Shown here piece after piece: positions 19,724 through 28,470 of a DNA stretch of 64,000 nt. The notes below the pieces were generated by a model. The model saw nothing but the letters and a program-made list of their open reading frames with translations. It was not told the origin of the DNA and did not search any database. Source of the stretch: Lachnospiraceae bacterium (lineage in GTDB: Bacteria; Bacillota; Clostridia; Lachnospirales; Lachnospiraceae); contig JAILRH010000083.1 in assembly GCA_024698345.1 (NCBI GenBank), forward strand, positions 27,430 to 91,429. The letters are read 5' to 3'. The position numbers were made by a program, and so were the translations under genes. Each line of letters begins with the position of its first letter. Positions within the stretch are counted from its first letter, which is position 1.

Positions 19724-20311
19724 CTAACATTTGAAATACCTTCCGTTCACATACTTAAAAATAGTACTTTCACAATTCTTCTGAAGTCCGTCTTTCCAAA
19801 AATCTTCTATTCCATGATTTTGAATATAACACATTATCGCTTTGTTCATTGCTCCGTGTCCTACTATCATCACTCTGTTCATCTCTCCTTCAAGAGGTTC
19901 TATCACTTCTTTCATGAAGTCTTTTGTTCTCTGACAGAGTTCTTCAAAAGACTCCCCATTTTCAGGCGGAAAATACTTTTCCGGAGCATTAAAGAAATAA
20001 TTGAAAGGATTTGTTCCATCCTTTTCCATTTCAGTTTTACACTGTCCTTCATTCACTCCAAAGTTCATTTCTCTTAACCTGTCATCTCTGATTATAGGAA
20101 TATTCTTTCTTCCTCTTATCAGACATGCAGTCTCATATGCTCTGATTAACGGTGAGCTGTAGATGGCATCAAATGTCACATTATCAAGTCTGTTTCCTGC
20201 ATCTATCGCAACCGCTCGTCCATTTTCATTAAGCGGAATATCAATTGAACCCTGCAAGCGTTTTTTACTGTTCCACCTTGTTTCTCCATGTCTAACAATG
20301 TATATTTCCAT
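19724..20311 (-). CDS. Histidine phosphatase family protein
   Basis: This 195-residue protein has the RHGETRWN catalytic motif near residue 8, a FGVNEGQ loop and the second histidine in VGHGAMNKA, as in cofactor-dependent phosphoglycerate mutases and related phosphatases. Length and motifs fit a broad-specificity phosphatase rather than glycolytic mutase. The 3' end abuts the 34-bp repeat array. Confidence 0.88.
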   Translation of the reverse strand: MEIYIVRHGETRWNSKKRLQGSIDIPLNENGRAVAIDAGNRLDNVTFDAIYSSPLIRAYETACLIRGRKNIPIIRDDRLREMNFGVNEGQCKTEMEKDGTNPFNYFFNAPEKYFPPENGESFEELCQRTKDFMKEVIEPLEGEMNRVMIVGHGAMNKAIMCYIQNHGIEDFWKDGLQKNCESTIFKYVNGRYFKC

Positions 20312-20389
20312 TTCTGTTTCCTTTTGTTTGTTTTTTTATAATCACTTTGTATTCCACACTATGTCATTAGTATTTTCACTGCAATACAA

Positions 20390-21946
20390 TTACAATTCCT
20401 TTGTGGTCCACTCGCTGACATCCCAGATTTTTGTTGCAAAATCTGCGTAGAAATCCGGCTCATGGCAAACCATGAGAACACTTCCCTTATATGCCTTGAG
20501 TGCTCTTTTCAGCTCATCTTTTGCATCAACATCCAGATGGTTTGTAGGCTCATCAAGGATGAGGATATTAGTTTCTCTGTTAATAAGTTTACATAGTCTT
20601 ACCTTTGCCTGCTCACCACCGGACAACACTCTCACCTGACTCTCAATATGTTTTGTTGTCAGTCCACATTTTGCAAGCGCACTTCTAACTTCATACTGTG
20701 AAAAAGATGGAAATTCACTCCATATTTCTTCTATACATGTATTCTTCTGTTCTTCTTTAATCTCCTGCTCAAAATAACCAATACTCAGATAATCTCCAAG
20801 TTCAGCTTTTCCGCTGATTGGCTTAATGAGACCAAGAATACTCTTCAAAAGAGTTGTCTTTCCTATTCCGTTAGTTCCAACAACTGCGATTTTTTCGCCT
20901 CTCTCCATTCTGACATTTATTGGCTTTGAAAGCGGTTCATCATAACCGATAACCAGATCTGTTGTCTCAACAATAACTTTTCCCGGAGTTCTTGCTTCTT
21001 TGAAATTAAATTCAGGCTTTGGTTTTTCACCGGCCAGTTCAATTATGTCCATATTATCAAGCTTCTTCTGACGTGACATTGCCATATTCCTTGTAGCAAC
21101 ACGAGCTTTATTTCTTGCAACAAAATCCTTGAGTTCGGCAATCTCTTTTTGCTGCTTGTTATATGCCGCCTCAAGCTGTGCTTTCTTGACAGCATAAACT
21201 TCCTGAAACTTATCATAATCCCCAACATATCTGTCAAGTTTCTGATTTTCCATATGATATACCAGGTTAATAACACTATTTAAAAACGGAATATCATGGG
21301 AAATAAGAATAAATGCATTCTCGTAATCAAGCAGATATCTCTTAAGCCATTCAATATGCTCCGCATCCAGATAGTTTGTAGGCTCATCAAGAAGCAAAAT
21401 ATCAGGCTTTTCAAGAAGAAGTTTTCCAAGCAATATCTTTGTTCTCTGTCCACCACTCAAATCATTTACATCCTTATCAAGTCCTAAATCAAGAAGACCA
21501 AGCGCTCTTGCCACTTCTTCAACCTTTGAATCAATAAGATAGAAATCATGCATTGTGAGCATATCCTGAATAACTGCAAGTTCTTCCATATACTCTTCCA
21601 GTTCTTTTTCTGACGCCTCTCCCATCTTGTCACAAATCTGATTCATTCTCTCTTCCATCTCAAAAAGAAAGTCAAAAGCAGATGCCAACGCCTCTCTGAT
21701 GGTAATTCCTTTTTGAAGGACAGTATGCTGATCAAGGTATCCAACTCTGACATTTTTGGCCCACTCAATCTTTCCTTCGTCCGGCATCAGCTTACCTGTA
21801 ACAATATTCATAAATGTAGACTTGCCTTCACCGTTTGCTCCCACAAGTCCTATATGTTCTCCCTTTAACAATCTGAATGACACATCATCAAAAATGGCTC
21901 TGTCTCCAAAGCCATGTGTCAAATGTTCAACATTAAGAATACTCAT
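20390..21946 (-). CDS. ABC-F family ATPase
   Basis: This 518-residue protein has two ABC ATPase domains without membrane segments: Walker A GANGEGKST and GTNGIGKTT, signatures LSGGQRTK and LSGGEQAK, and LLDEPTNYLD and ILDEPTNHLD. The roughly 80-residue basic helical linker between them (AQLEAAYNKQQKEIAELKDF) is the P-site tRNA interaction motif. ABC-F proteins act on ribosomes, in translation repair or antibiotic protection. The subfamily cannot be assigned here. GGAGATAT precedes the start. The 150-nt leader contains a GCAGG...CCTGC pairing but no clear attenuator. Confidence 0.9.
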   Translation of the reverse strand: MSILNVEHLTHGFGDRAIFDDVSFRLLKGEHIGLVGANGEGKSTFMNIVTGKLMPDEGKIEWAKNVRVGYLDQHTVLQKGITIREALASAFDFLFEMEERMNQICDKMGEASEKELEEYMEELAVIQDMLTMHDFYLIDSKVEEVARALGLLDLGLDKDVNDLSGGQRTKILLGKLLLEKPDILLLDEPTNYLDAEHIEWLKRYLLDYENAFILISHDIPFLNSVINLVYHMENQKLDRYVGDYDKFQEVYAVKKAQLEAAYNKQQKEIAELKDFVARNKARVATRNMAMSRQKKLDNMDIIELAGEKPKPEFNFKEARTPGKVIVETTDLVIGYDEPLSKPINVRMERGEKIAVVGTNGIGKTTLLKSILGLIKPISGKAELGDYLSIGYFEQEIKEEQKNTCIEEIWSEFPSFSQYEVRSALAKCGLTTKHIESQVRVLSGGEQAKVRLCKLINRETNILILDEPTNHLDVDAKDELKRALKAYKGSVLMVCHEPDFYADFATKIWDVSEWTTKEL

Positions 21947-22099
21947 ATATCTCCAATCTCAATATATTATTGTCTATTATATTATTCTCTGTTTCTTCTT
22001 CGCAGCACATTTACTATATACCCAATGCAGGATTCATTTTACATCCGAAATGCTTATTATTTATTCCCTGCACAGTTTCAAAAAGAAGATTATCAGATA

Positions 22100-22771
22100 T
22101 CAGATGTTCTCAATCTGCCAGTCAATAGGTTCTAAACCATGTGCCTTTAAGAACTCATTTGTCTGACTGAAATGTTTGCATCCAAAAAATCCTCTGTAAG
22201 CAGACAGCGGACTTGGATGAGGAGCTGTAAGCACAAGATGATTAGGATTAGTCAACATCTTGGCTTTTTTACCTGCAGGTGCTCCCCACAAAAGAAAGAC
22301 TACAGGCTCTTCTTTTGCATTAACCGCCTCTATTACTGCATCAGTAAACTTTTCCCATCCTCTGTTCTGATGTGAGTTGGCCTGATGAGCCCTTACAGTC
22401 AGCACAGTATTGAGAAGCAACACTCCCTGATCTGCCCATTTTTTTAAATATCCGTTGTTTGGGATATAACATCCCAAATCGTCATTAAGTTCTTTGTAAA
22501 TATTCTGCAGAGAAGGTGGTGTGTCATTTCCCGGAAGCACCGAAAAACTGAGTCCGTGAGCCTGTCTCTCATTATGATAAGGATCCTGGCCTAATATAAC
22601 AACTTTCACCTTGCTGAGAGGCGTAAAGTGAAAAGCGTTAAATATATCATCTGCCGGAGGATATATCACTGTAGTATTGTATTCATTTACAATAAACTTA
22701 TATAATTCTTTATAATACGGCTTCCTGAATTCCTCTTCAACTGCCGGAAGCCAGTCATTTTCAATCATCAT
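22100..22771 (-). CDS. ung: Uracil-DNA glycosylase, family 1
   Basis: This 223-residue enzyme removes uracil from DNA. Family motifs are complete: GQDPYHN (catalytic Asp), LLNTVLTVR, and HPSPLSAYRGFFGCKHF. Its start overlaps the stop of the lipid kinase gene by 4 nt, placing it last in the six-gene operon that begins at 27293. Confidence 0.96.
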   Translation of the reverse strand: MMIENDWLPAVEEEFRKPYYKELYKFIVNEYNTTVIYPPADDIFNAFHFTPLSKVKVVILGQDPYHNERQAHGLSFSVLPGNDTPPSLQNIYKELNDDLGCYIPNNGYLKKWADQGVLLLNTVLTVRAHQANSHQNRGWEKFTDAVIEAVNAKEEPVVFLLWGAPAGKKAKMLTNPNHLVLTAPHPSPLSAYRGFFGCKHFSQTNEFLKAHGLEPIDWQIENI

Positions 22772-23646
22772 TCTTCAATTCCCAACGCCTTAATAAAATC
22801 TGTATTTCTATGAACCATTATGGCATTTCTAATAAGCTCAATCTTGAAATGATCGTCGTACATTCTCTCTCCATCTACATTACATACAACCGGATCATCA
22901 GATATTATCTCAAGATTACCGTCAGTGTATCTGACAACTCTGCTGTCATTTTCATGTTCTCCCTTGAGGAGTTTCATAATCAGTCGCGGTATCCTAATCT
23001 TTGCTGTTTTGTCAACAATATAAATTTCAAACTGACTGTCATCTATGAAAGCATGGGGAGCAATCTTCTTTCCTCCTCCATAGTACCTTCCGTTGCAAAC
23101 TGTAACTATGGTAAATTTGCCACGCTTCGAATAATCTCCAAACTTTATCTGAAGTTTTTTTGCCTTGAACTTAAAAAATGTATAAATTATGCTCACACCA
23201 TATCTGTGCTTAACAGGAACAAATGGCCATTTTCTTATTGTGTAAATATTGTCTGCCACTTCTGCATCAAGTCCTATGCAGGCAACATTAATAAAATATC
23301 TGTTGTTAATCTTACCTACATCTATTCCGATGAAATCCTTCTTGTACTGCTTTAGTGTTCTGTAAAAATCATTGCCACCACCGGTAGGTATAACCGACAG
23401 GATATGATCCGAACCTGCTATGCCGTTTAAGACTTCATTGAGTGTTCCATCTCCTCCCACGGCATATACAATGGATGTATCTTCATTTTCCAAACTCTTT
23501 GCAACTCTTTCTGCTTCACCGGGGGCACCGGTGATATAGAGTTTGTAGTCCATATTCATTTCCTCACACAGATCAGTAATCTTTTCCGCTATATGGTTCT
23601 TCTTATTATCTCCGGAGTTGGGATTAATAATAAATACATGCTTCAT
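22768..23646 (-). CDS. Diacylglycerol kinase family lipid kinase
   Basis: This 292-residue protein starts with HVFIINPNSG and has the GGDGTLNEV nucleotide motif (64-72) followed by IPTGGGNDF. It belongs to the DagK/YegS lipid kinases, which phosphorylate diacylglycerol or related lipids at the membrane. It overlaps hisF by one base and ung by four. Confidence 0.92.
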   Translation of the reverse strand: MKHVFIINPNSGDNKKNHIAEKITDLCEEMNMDYKLYITGAPGEAERVAKSLENEDTSIVYAVGGDGTLNEVLNGIAGSDHILSVIPTGGGNDFYRTLKQYKKDFIGIDVGKINNRYFINVACIGLDAEVADNIYTIRKWPFVPVKHRYGVSIIYTFFKFKAKKLQIKFGDYSKRGKFTIVTVCNGRYYGGGKKIAPHAFIDDSQFEIYIVDKTAKIRIPRLIMKLLKGEHENDSRVVRYTDGNLEIISDDPVVCNVDGERMYDDHFKIELIRNAIMVHRNTDFIKALGIEE

Positions 23647-24407
23647 TACAATCTTACCGCCACATCTTTTTCTTTGAGATAATTTTTAAGTTCCATTATT
23701 TCTAACTCTTTAAAATGGAAAAGAGAAGCCGCAAGTGCTGCATCTGCCTTTCCCTCTGTAAGTGCATCATAGAAATGCTCACAGGTTCCTGCTCCACCGG
23801 AAGCAATTACAGGTATAGATACATTCTCGGAAATCATTCTTGTAAGCTCTATGTCATAACCTGCCTTAGTCCCATCACAATCCATGCTGGTAAGCAGAAT
23901 CTCGCCTGCACCAAGCTTATCACATTTCATTGCCCACTCAACAGCATCAATCCCCATATCTACTCTTCCGCCGTTTTTGTAGATATTCCATCCACTTCCA
24001 TCAGCTCTGCGCTTTGCATCAATTGCAACAACCACACACTGACTTCCAAACTTATCAGCTGCTTCACTGATGAGATTAGGATTCATTATTGCAGCTGAAT
24101 TAACTGATATCTTATCTGCTCCTTCTCGGAGCAATTCCTTGAAATTATCAACTGTTCTTATTCCTCCACCAACAGTAAATGGAATAAAAACCTGTTCAGC
24201 TACCCTTCTTACCATATCAACTACGGTATTTCTATTATCTGAAGATGCAGTAATATCAAGAAAAACCAGTTCATCTGCTCCCGCTTTATTATATGCTTTT
24301 GCAACTTCAACAGGATCTCCTGCATCTATCAGGTCAACAAAATTGACTCCTTTAACCACTCTATTGTTATCAACATCCAAACACGGAATAATACGTTTTG
24401 TATGCAT
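23646..24407 (-). CDS. hisF: Imidazole glycerol phosphate synthase cyclase subunit
   Basis: This 253-residue TIM barrel begins [20 protein letters not shown] with the catalytic Asp11. It has [16 protein letters not shown] (Asp130 region) and [10 protein letters not shown]. With HisH it makes imidazole glycerol phosphate in histidine synthesis. It follows hisH by 31 nt, but no other his genes are present here. Confidence 0.97.
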   Translation of the reverse strand: MHTKRIIPCLDVDNNRVVKGVNFVDLIDAGDPVEVAKAYNKAGADELVFLDITASSDNRNTVVDMVRRVAEQVFIPFTVGGGIRTVDNFKELLREGADKISVNSAAIMNPNLISEAADKFGSQCVVVAIDAKRRADGSGWNIYKNGGRVDMGIDAVEWAMKCDKLGAGEILLTSMDCDGTKAGYDIELTRMISENVSIPVIASGGAGTCEHFYDALTEGKADAALAASLFHFKELEIMELKNYLKEKDVAVRL

Positions 24408-24438
24408 ATTTCCACCTCATTATTTAATAGATTTTTAA

Positions 24439-25044
24439 TTACAAATTTGCAAAATTCTTAAGAATTGCCAGTCCTACATCCCCGCTTTTTTCCGGATGGA
24501 ACTGACATGCAAAGATATTGTCTTTCTCAACTGATGCATGGACATTCACACCATATTCAGTTGTAGCCTTAACTATATCCATATCTTTTGATTTTAAATA
24601 ATAGGAATGGACAAAATAGACGTAGGAATGTTCAGGTACTCCTTCAAAAAGTCTTCCTTTAGATGGATACTCCAGTGAATTCCATCCAATCTGAGGAATC
24701 TTAAGGCCTGCCTCTTCCGGAAAACGCACAATGTCTCCTCCAAGAATACCAAGTCCCGAAACACCTTCACTCTCCTCACTGTTTTCAAAGAGAAGCTGTA
24801 GACCAAGACAAATCCCCATAAAAGGTGTCTTTTTGTCTACAACATCGTAGATAGTATTGACAAGGTTATATTTCTTTAGTTTCTCCATGGCATCTCCAAA
24901 AGCACCGACGCCAGGTAAAATAACCTTATCAGCCGCTAAAATTTCATCTCTATCGCTGGTCAATATCGTCTTCTCGCCAAGGTAAGCAAAAGCCTTCTCA
25001 ACACTCTTGATATTGCCGGCATCATAATCGATAATTGCTATCAT
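24439..25044 (-). CDS. hisH: Imidazole glycerol phosphate synthase glutaminase subunit
   Basis: This 201-residue class I glutamine amidotransferase has nucleophile Cys79 in GICLGLQLL and the His183/Glu185 pair in QFHPEKS. It supplies ammonia to HisF. The gene starts 18 nt after the sensor kinase stop, suggesting cotranscription with the two-component genes. Confidence 0.97.
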   Translation of the reverse strand: MIAIIDYDAGNIKSVEKAFAYLGEKTILTSDRDEILAADKVILPGVGAFGDAMEKLKKYNLVNTIYDVVDKKTPFMGICLGLQLLFENSEESEGVSGLGILGGDIVRFPEEAGLKIPQIGWNSLEYPSKGRLFEGVPEHSYVYFVHSYYLKSKDMDIVKATTEYGVNVHASVEKDNIFACQFHPEKSGDVGLAILKNFANL

Positions 25045-25062
25045 TTACAAATCCTCACATGA

Positions 25063-26613
25063 TTATTTTGATTTTGTATCCAGTTCAAACCAAAACTCAA
25101 CTCCGTCAGCCTTGTTATCAACTCCGCAGTTGCCATCATACTTATCGATAATAGCCTTAACAATAGACAATCCAATACCATTTCCACCATATTCTCTGGT
25201 ATGGGCTTTGTCCACTTTGTAGAACTTCTCCCAGATGAAATCCAAATCTTCTTTTGGAATCTGAGCTCCGGTATTAAACACAGACACTCTTACTATATCA
25301 TCTTTTGGAGCAATTTGCACTCTAATTATATTAGGATCTTTAATATGATTAAACGCATTACTGATATAATTTGTAATTACTTCTTCAATCTGGAACTCAT
25401 CCGCCCACACAAATACATCTTCTGAACCAATAATTTCTATATTGACACCAGTCTGTTCTGCCCTTAAACGCTGAGCATTAACAACATCTTTCACAAGTTC
25501 AGTCAAATTGAATCTGTCAACATTATATGGAGTGTCTCCAAACTCAATCTGATTAAGCGTCAACAGATTCTTTACCATTTTGTTCATTTTGGAAGCTTCA
25601 TCAATAATTACATCACAATAAAATGCCATACTGTCAGGATCATCTGTGATTCCATCCTTCAAACCCTCCGCATATCCCTGAATTAATGCTATTGGAGTCT
25701 TTAATTCATGAGACACATTATCAAGAAAGTCCGTACGCATCTTATCTATTTCATTTTTCTTTTTGATATCATTCTGGAGTTCCATATTGGCGTACTTCAA
25801 TTCGCGAATCGCCTTTTCCAACTCTTCTGACATCTCATTCATATTCTTACCAAGAACACCTATTTCGTCTTCTCTTTTTTCATCGTACTTAACATCAAAA
25901 TTCAAAGATGCCATCTTCTTTGATATATCAGCAAGTTCAAGTATTGGTCTTGTATATCTGTTAGTGATAAAATACATTGCCAATAAAACAGCGCAAATCA
26001 TAAGAATACCCACCAAGGTATAAAACTTGGATGCAATCACTATGGACTCTCTGATATTTTCAACGTCCACTCTGATAACAAATCTGTAAACATCGCTGAT
26101 TGTTCCTGACATTACAAGATGAGTCGCATTTCGGGTTTCTTTTTTAGAAGTGTTATTAACCACTTCACCATCTTCCTGAAGTTCTTTTTCTATCTTGCTC
26201 TTAAGATTCTCAATAGCCTGTTCAGAATCAGGCACCATCATAATTGTATAATTACGGTTTTGTTGTAATACAGTATTCTCTCCGCTTATACGCCCAATAA
26301 TGTCATCTGTTATGTATTCTCTCATCTCCTTCTCAGAGCCGTAATTATAGAGAGATTCATATCCTTCCTGCACCTGAAGAGAAACTCCGTATTTCTCACA
26401 GTAGTTGTCAAGAAGTTCACTGTACACCTGAAGACTCGGATCTTCTTTTAGTATTGAACAAAGTTCATTATACACAGAAATAAGTGAATTCTGTTTATGC
26501 TGCAGATAATAATCTTCAATAACAGTCTTACCCAAAACTGTACCCAGTAATGTAACTATCCCCATTACAAGCGTAATAGCAACTGTCAGTTTATGTCTAA
26601 TAGATGTTTTCAA
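25063..26613 (-). CDS. HAMP-containing sensor histidine kinase
   Basis: This 516-residue kinase has an N-terminal membrane anchor (LTVAITLVMGIVTLLGTVLG), an extracytoplasmic sensor of about 150 residues, and a second membrane segment (LVGILMICAVLLAMYFI). A HAMP region, the H box DNVSHELKTPIALIQGYAEGL and an ATPase domain ending GGNGIGLSIVKAIIDKY follow. It pairs with the upstream OmpR-type regulator, which it overlaps by four bases. The start is TTG. The architecture resembles cell-envelope stress kinases; the signal is unknown. Confidence 0.93.
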   Translation of the reverse strand: MKTSIRHKLTVAITLVMGIVTLLGTVLGKTVIEDYYLQHKQNSLISVYNELCSILKEDPSLQVYSELLDNYCEKYGVSLQVQEGYESLYNYGSEKEMREYITDDIIGRISGENTVLQQNRNYTIMMVPDSEQAIENLKSKIEKELQEDGEVVNNTSKKETRNATHLVMSGTISDVYRFVIRVDVENIRESIVIASKFYTLVGILMICAVLLAMYFITNRYTRPILELADISKKMASLNFDVKYDEKREDEIGVLGKNMNEMSEELEKAIRELKYANMELQNDIKKKNEIDKMRTDFLDNVSHELKTPIALIQGYAEGLKDGITDDPDSMAFYCDVIIDEASKMNKMVKNLLTLNQIEFGDTPYNVDRFNLTELVKDVVNAQRLRAEQTGVNIEIIGSEDVFVWADEFQIEEVITNYISNAFNHIKDPNIIRVQIAPKDDIVRVSVFNTGAQIPKEDLDFIWEKFYKVDKAHTREYGGNGIGLSIVKAIIDKYDGNCGVDNKADGVEFWFELDTKSK

Positions 26614-27293
26614 TCTTCTTCCACCTCAAACTTATATCCCATTCCCCAAATGGTCTTAATGTAGGAACCACATTCACCCATCTTACTTCTGAGTTTCTTT
26701 ACGTGGGTATCAATAGTTCTTGCATCTCCGAAATAATCATAATTCCAAACATTATTCAGAATCTTCTCTCTGGAAAGTGCAAGTCCTGCATTCTCAACAA
26801 AATAAGTTAACAGTTCAAATTCCTTGTAGCTCAGATCAATATTTTTGTCACCAACCGATACAATATGAGCATCCTTATTAATTACAAGTTTTCCTGCTTC
26901 AATAACTGCATCCTTTGAAATATTAGAAGTTCTTCTCAATATTGCGTCTACTCTCGCAACTAAAATCTTAGGGCTGAATGGTTTTGTAATGTACTCATCA
27001 ACACCAAGATTAAAACCAAGCAGTTCGTCACTCTCAGTACTCTTAGCAGTAAGCATAATAACAGGTACCTTTGACAACTTTCTAATCTCCTTGCAAGTCT
27101 CCCACCCATCCATTCTAGGCATCATAACGTCCAAAATAACAAGTGCTATATTCTTTGTGGAAACAAAAATCTCCAATGCTTTCTCTCCGTCCTCGGCTTC
27201 GATGACATCATATTCCTGCTTTACAAGGAAATCCTTTACAAGTTTTCTCATTCTAGCCTCATCATCAACAACTAGTATTTTTAATTTTTCCAT
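26610..27293 (-). CDS. OmpR/PhoB family response regulator
   Basis: This 227-residue protein has a receiver domain with phosphoacceptor Asp55 (VILDVMMPRMDG), Lys in YITKPFSP, and a winged-helix domain ending DTHVKKLRSKMGECGSYIKTIWGMGYKFE. AAGGAGG lies before the ATG at 27293. It heads the operon with its kinase, hisH, hisF, the lipid kinase and ung. Five 17-bp direct repeats sit 30-115 nt upstream and are candidate operators. Confidence 0.95.
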   Translation of the reverse strand: MEKLKILVVDDEARMRKLVKDFLVKQEYDVIEAEDGEKALEIFVSTKNIALVILDVMMPRMDGWETCKEIRKLSKVPVIMLTAKSTESDELLGFNLGVDEYITKPFSPKILVARVDAILRRTSNISKDAVIEAGKLVINKDAHIVSVGDKNIDLSYKEFELLTYFVENAGLALSREKILNNVWNYDYFGDARTIDTHVKKLRSKMGECGSYIKTIWGMGYKFEVEED

Positions 27294-27323
27294 AACTGCC
27301 TCCTTATTAAAAACGAGAATAAA

Positions 27324-27408
27324 CATCTCTGATCAATATACATCTCTGATTAATATACATCTCTGATTAATATACATCTCTGATTAATAAACATTTTTGA
27401 TTATATTT
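27324..27408. repeat. 17-bp tandem repeats upstream of the response regulator
   Basis: CATCTCTGATTAATATA-type units begin at 27324, 27341, 27358, 27375 and 27392, an exact 17-bp period, with the last copy degenerate. They occupy the leader/promoter zone of the regulator operon. The rest of 27409-27520 is AT-rich with no gene that I can see. Confidence 0.85.
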
Positions 27409-27524
27409 ATACAATTATTTTACCAAATATATTATGTATTTTCTATGAACCTGTAATATCTTTCATAAAAAATACATAATTTCTGCCACTAAAAATGCTG
27501 CGAATTTTTTAATAATGTAACTAA

Positions 27525-27564
27525 AAAGAAGACTTTCGAATCACAACATCCAAAAGTCTCCTTT
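27525..27564 (-). terminator. Terminator after the 85-residue unknown gene
   Basis: On the minus strand AAAGGAGACTTT pairs with AAAGTCTTCTTT (12 bp, one G-U), followed by TTTAG. It lies 60 nt past the stop at 27624. Confidence 0.8.
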
Positions 27565-27623
27565 ATAATTATGCAAACACACGAAGAAATTCAATCCATT
27601 TCCCAGTTCGTGTGCTAATATCA

Positions 27624-27881
27624 TCAACACTTTTTGTACAAGTCAAGATCACCCAGATACTCTTTAATAGCATCAATACCCTCTGCTAATATGCAGTCAT
27701 CTCTGTCTGCAAGGAAATATCTGTCTGTATCAAAACCATAACCTTTGTAAAGAAAAATACATTCTTTTGACTCGTAAATCTTCTCTTCTTCTTCAGTTAA
27801 GCCAATCTCTTTTCCATCAATACCTGTAACATTGATATACTTGTCAACACTGTCCGGATTACCTTTTATCAATCTCTTCAT
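27624..27881 (-). CDS. Unknown protein, 85 residues
   Basis: A small acidic soluble protein starting MKRLIKGNPDSVDKYINVTG, with a YKGYGFDTDRYFLADRDDC core. An AAAGGAGG ribosome site lies eight bases before the ATG. It has its own promoter and terminator, so it is monocistronic. It is the last chromosomal gene before the prophage. No family recognised. Confidence 0.72.
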   Translation of the reverse strand: MKRLIKGNPDSVDKYINVTGIDGKEIGLTEEEEKIYESKECIFLYKGYGFDTDRYFLADRDDCILAEGIDAIKEYLGDLDLYKKC

Positions 27882-27983
27882 CAATGCACCCTCCTTTAAT
27901 TTATTATTCCGCTCAAACAAAGAACTCATTCAACTAAAAATGAAAAATTCCAGCATATTGAAATCGCTCTCTCTTATATTATT

Positions 27984-28012
27984 ATTATACTCCTCAAAGG
28001 GTGAATCCTCAA
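27984..28012 (-). promoter_or_regulatory. Promoter of the 85-residue unknown gene
   Basis: On the minus strand TTGAGG (28007-28012), 17 nt, TATAAT (27984-27989). Beyond it 28013-28190 holds no gene; an 8-bp palindrome ATTTATTG-AC-CAATAAAT lies at 28130-28147. Confidence 0.6.
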
Positions 28013-28191
28013 CTAAAAATTAAGAAATCTTGCAAAGGAATAGGATTGCTAATTAGCTTAACTACATTTCCCTCCGTACTCTGCGCGAACTCATATAATA
28101 AATATTTCTCCTGACGTTTTCTCAAAAAGATTTATTGACCAATAAATGATTATTTTTCAAATATACAACGCTAGATGCAACTTTTTTTTAA

Positions 28192-28230
28192 TAAAAAACT
28201 CGGAAGCCCTTTAATTTCGGTGCTTCCGAG
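28192..28230 (-). terminator. Terminator of the interrupted tmRNA/tRNA gene
   Basis: On the minus strand CTCGGAAGC and GCTTCCGAG (9-bp perfect stem) are followed by a run of six T. It begins immediately after the RNA 3' end at 28232. Confidence 0.85.
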
Positions 28231-28231
28231 A

Positions 28232-28253
28232 TGGAGTAGACGGGAGTCGAACC
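28232..28253 (-). other. Prophage attachment site in a tmRNA or tRNA 3' end
   Basis: On the minus strand GGTTCGACTCCC starts a T-arm, GT completes its 3' strand, and CTACTCC plus discriminator A form the acceptor end. Upstream the T-stem partner expected for CCCGT (ACGGG) is lost, so only the 3' end is present: the mark of integration into an RNA gene. U at acceptor position 70 allows the G3-U70 pair of tmRNA and tRNA-Ala, and the sequence resembles tmRNA (ssrA) ends, a common phage target. The intact gene should lie beyond 64000. Confidence 0.7.
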
Positions 28254-28284
28254 TAATATAGTAAAATCGTTGAAATACTGATAT

Positions 28285-28302
28285 AATAAGGATTTCCTTA
28301 TT
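28285..28302. promoter_or_regulatory. Inverted repeat just inside the prophage end
   Basis: AATAAGGA-TT-TCCTTATT, with a further TCCTTATT half-site near 28317. Its position 30-65 bp from the attachment site suggests an integrase or excisionase site; this is inference. Confidence 0.4.
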
Positions 28303-28378
28303 TTATCGGTTTTTCTTCCTTATTATAATAATGTAGATTTTATAATTTTAAAGTTAATTATATAATGTTTCTTGCAAA

Positions 28379-28470
28379 ACTTGACACGAAACTTGACACG
28401 AAAAGGCACTAGGATTATTCCCGGTGCCTTATCTCGTGCTATCTTGTGATTATCTCGTGTTTATCTCGTG
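28379..28470. repeat. Direct repeats near the attachment site (arm-type candidates)
   Basis: ACTTGACACGAA occurs twice in tandem (28379-28390, 28391-28402). TATC(T)CGTG-like units occur four times between 28430 and 28470, overlapping the amidase stop. Tyrosine integrases bind such short arm-site repeats within about 200 bp of the crossover core. Confidence 0.5.
28403..28430 (-). terminator. Terminator of the late phage operon
   Basis: On the minus strand AAGGCAC and GTGCCTT form a 7-bp stem with an inner GG/CC pair, then TT. It lies 30 nt past the amidase stop and is the last terminator before the attachment site. Confidence 0.65.

Noticed and set aside
28254-28460. Integrase or excisionase gene at the left prophage end
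   Set aside because: The interval has only repeats, a terminator and AT-rich sequence; no frame fits. The integrase must be past the right edge.
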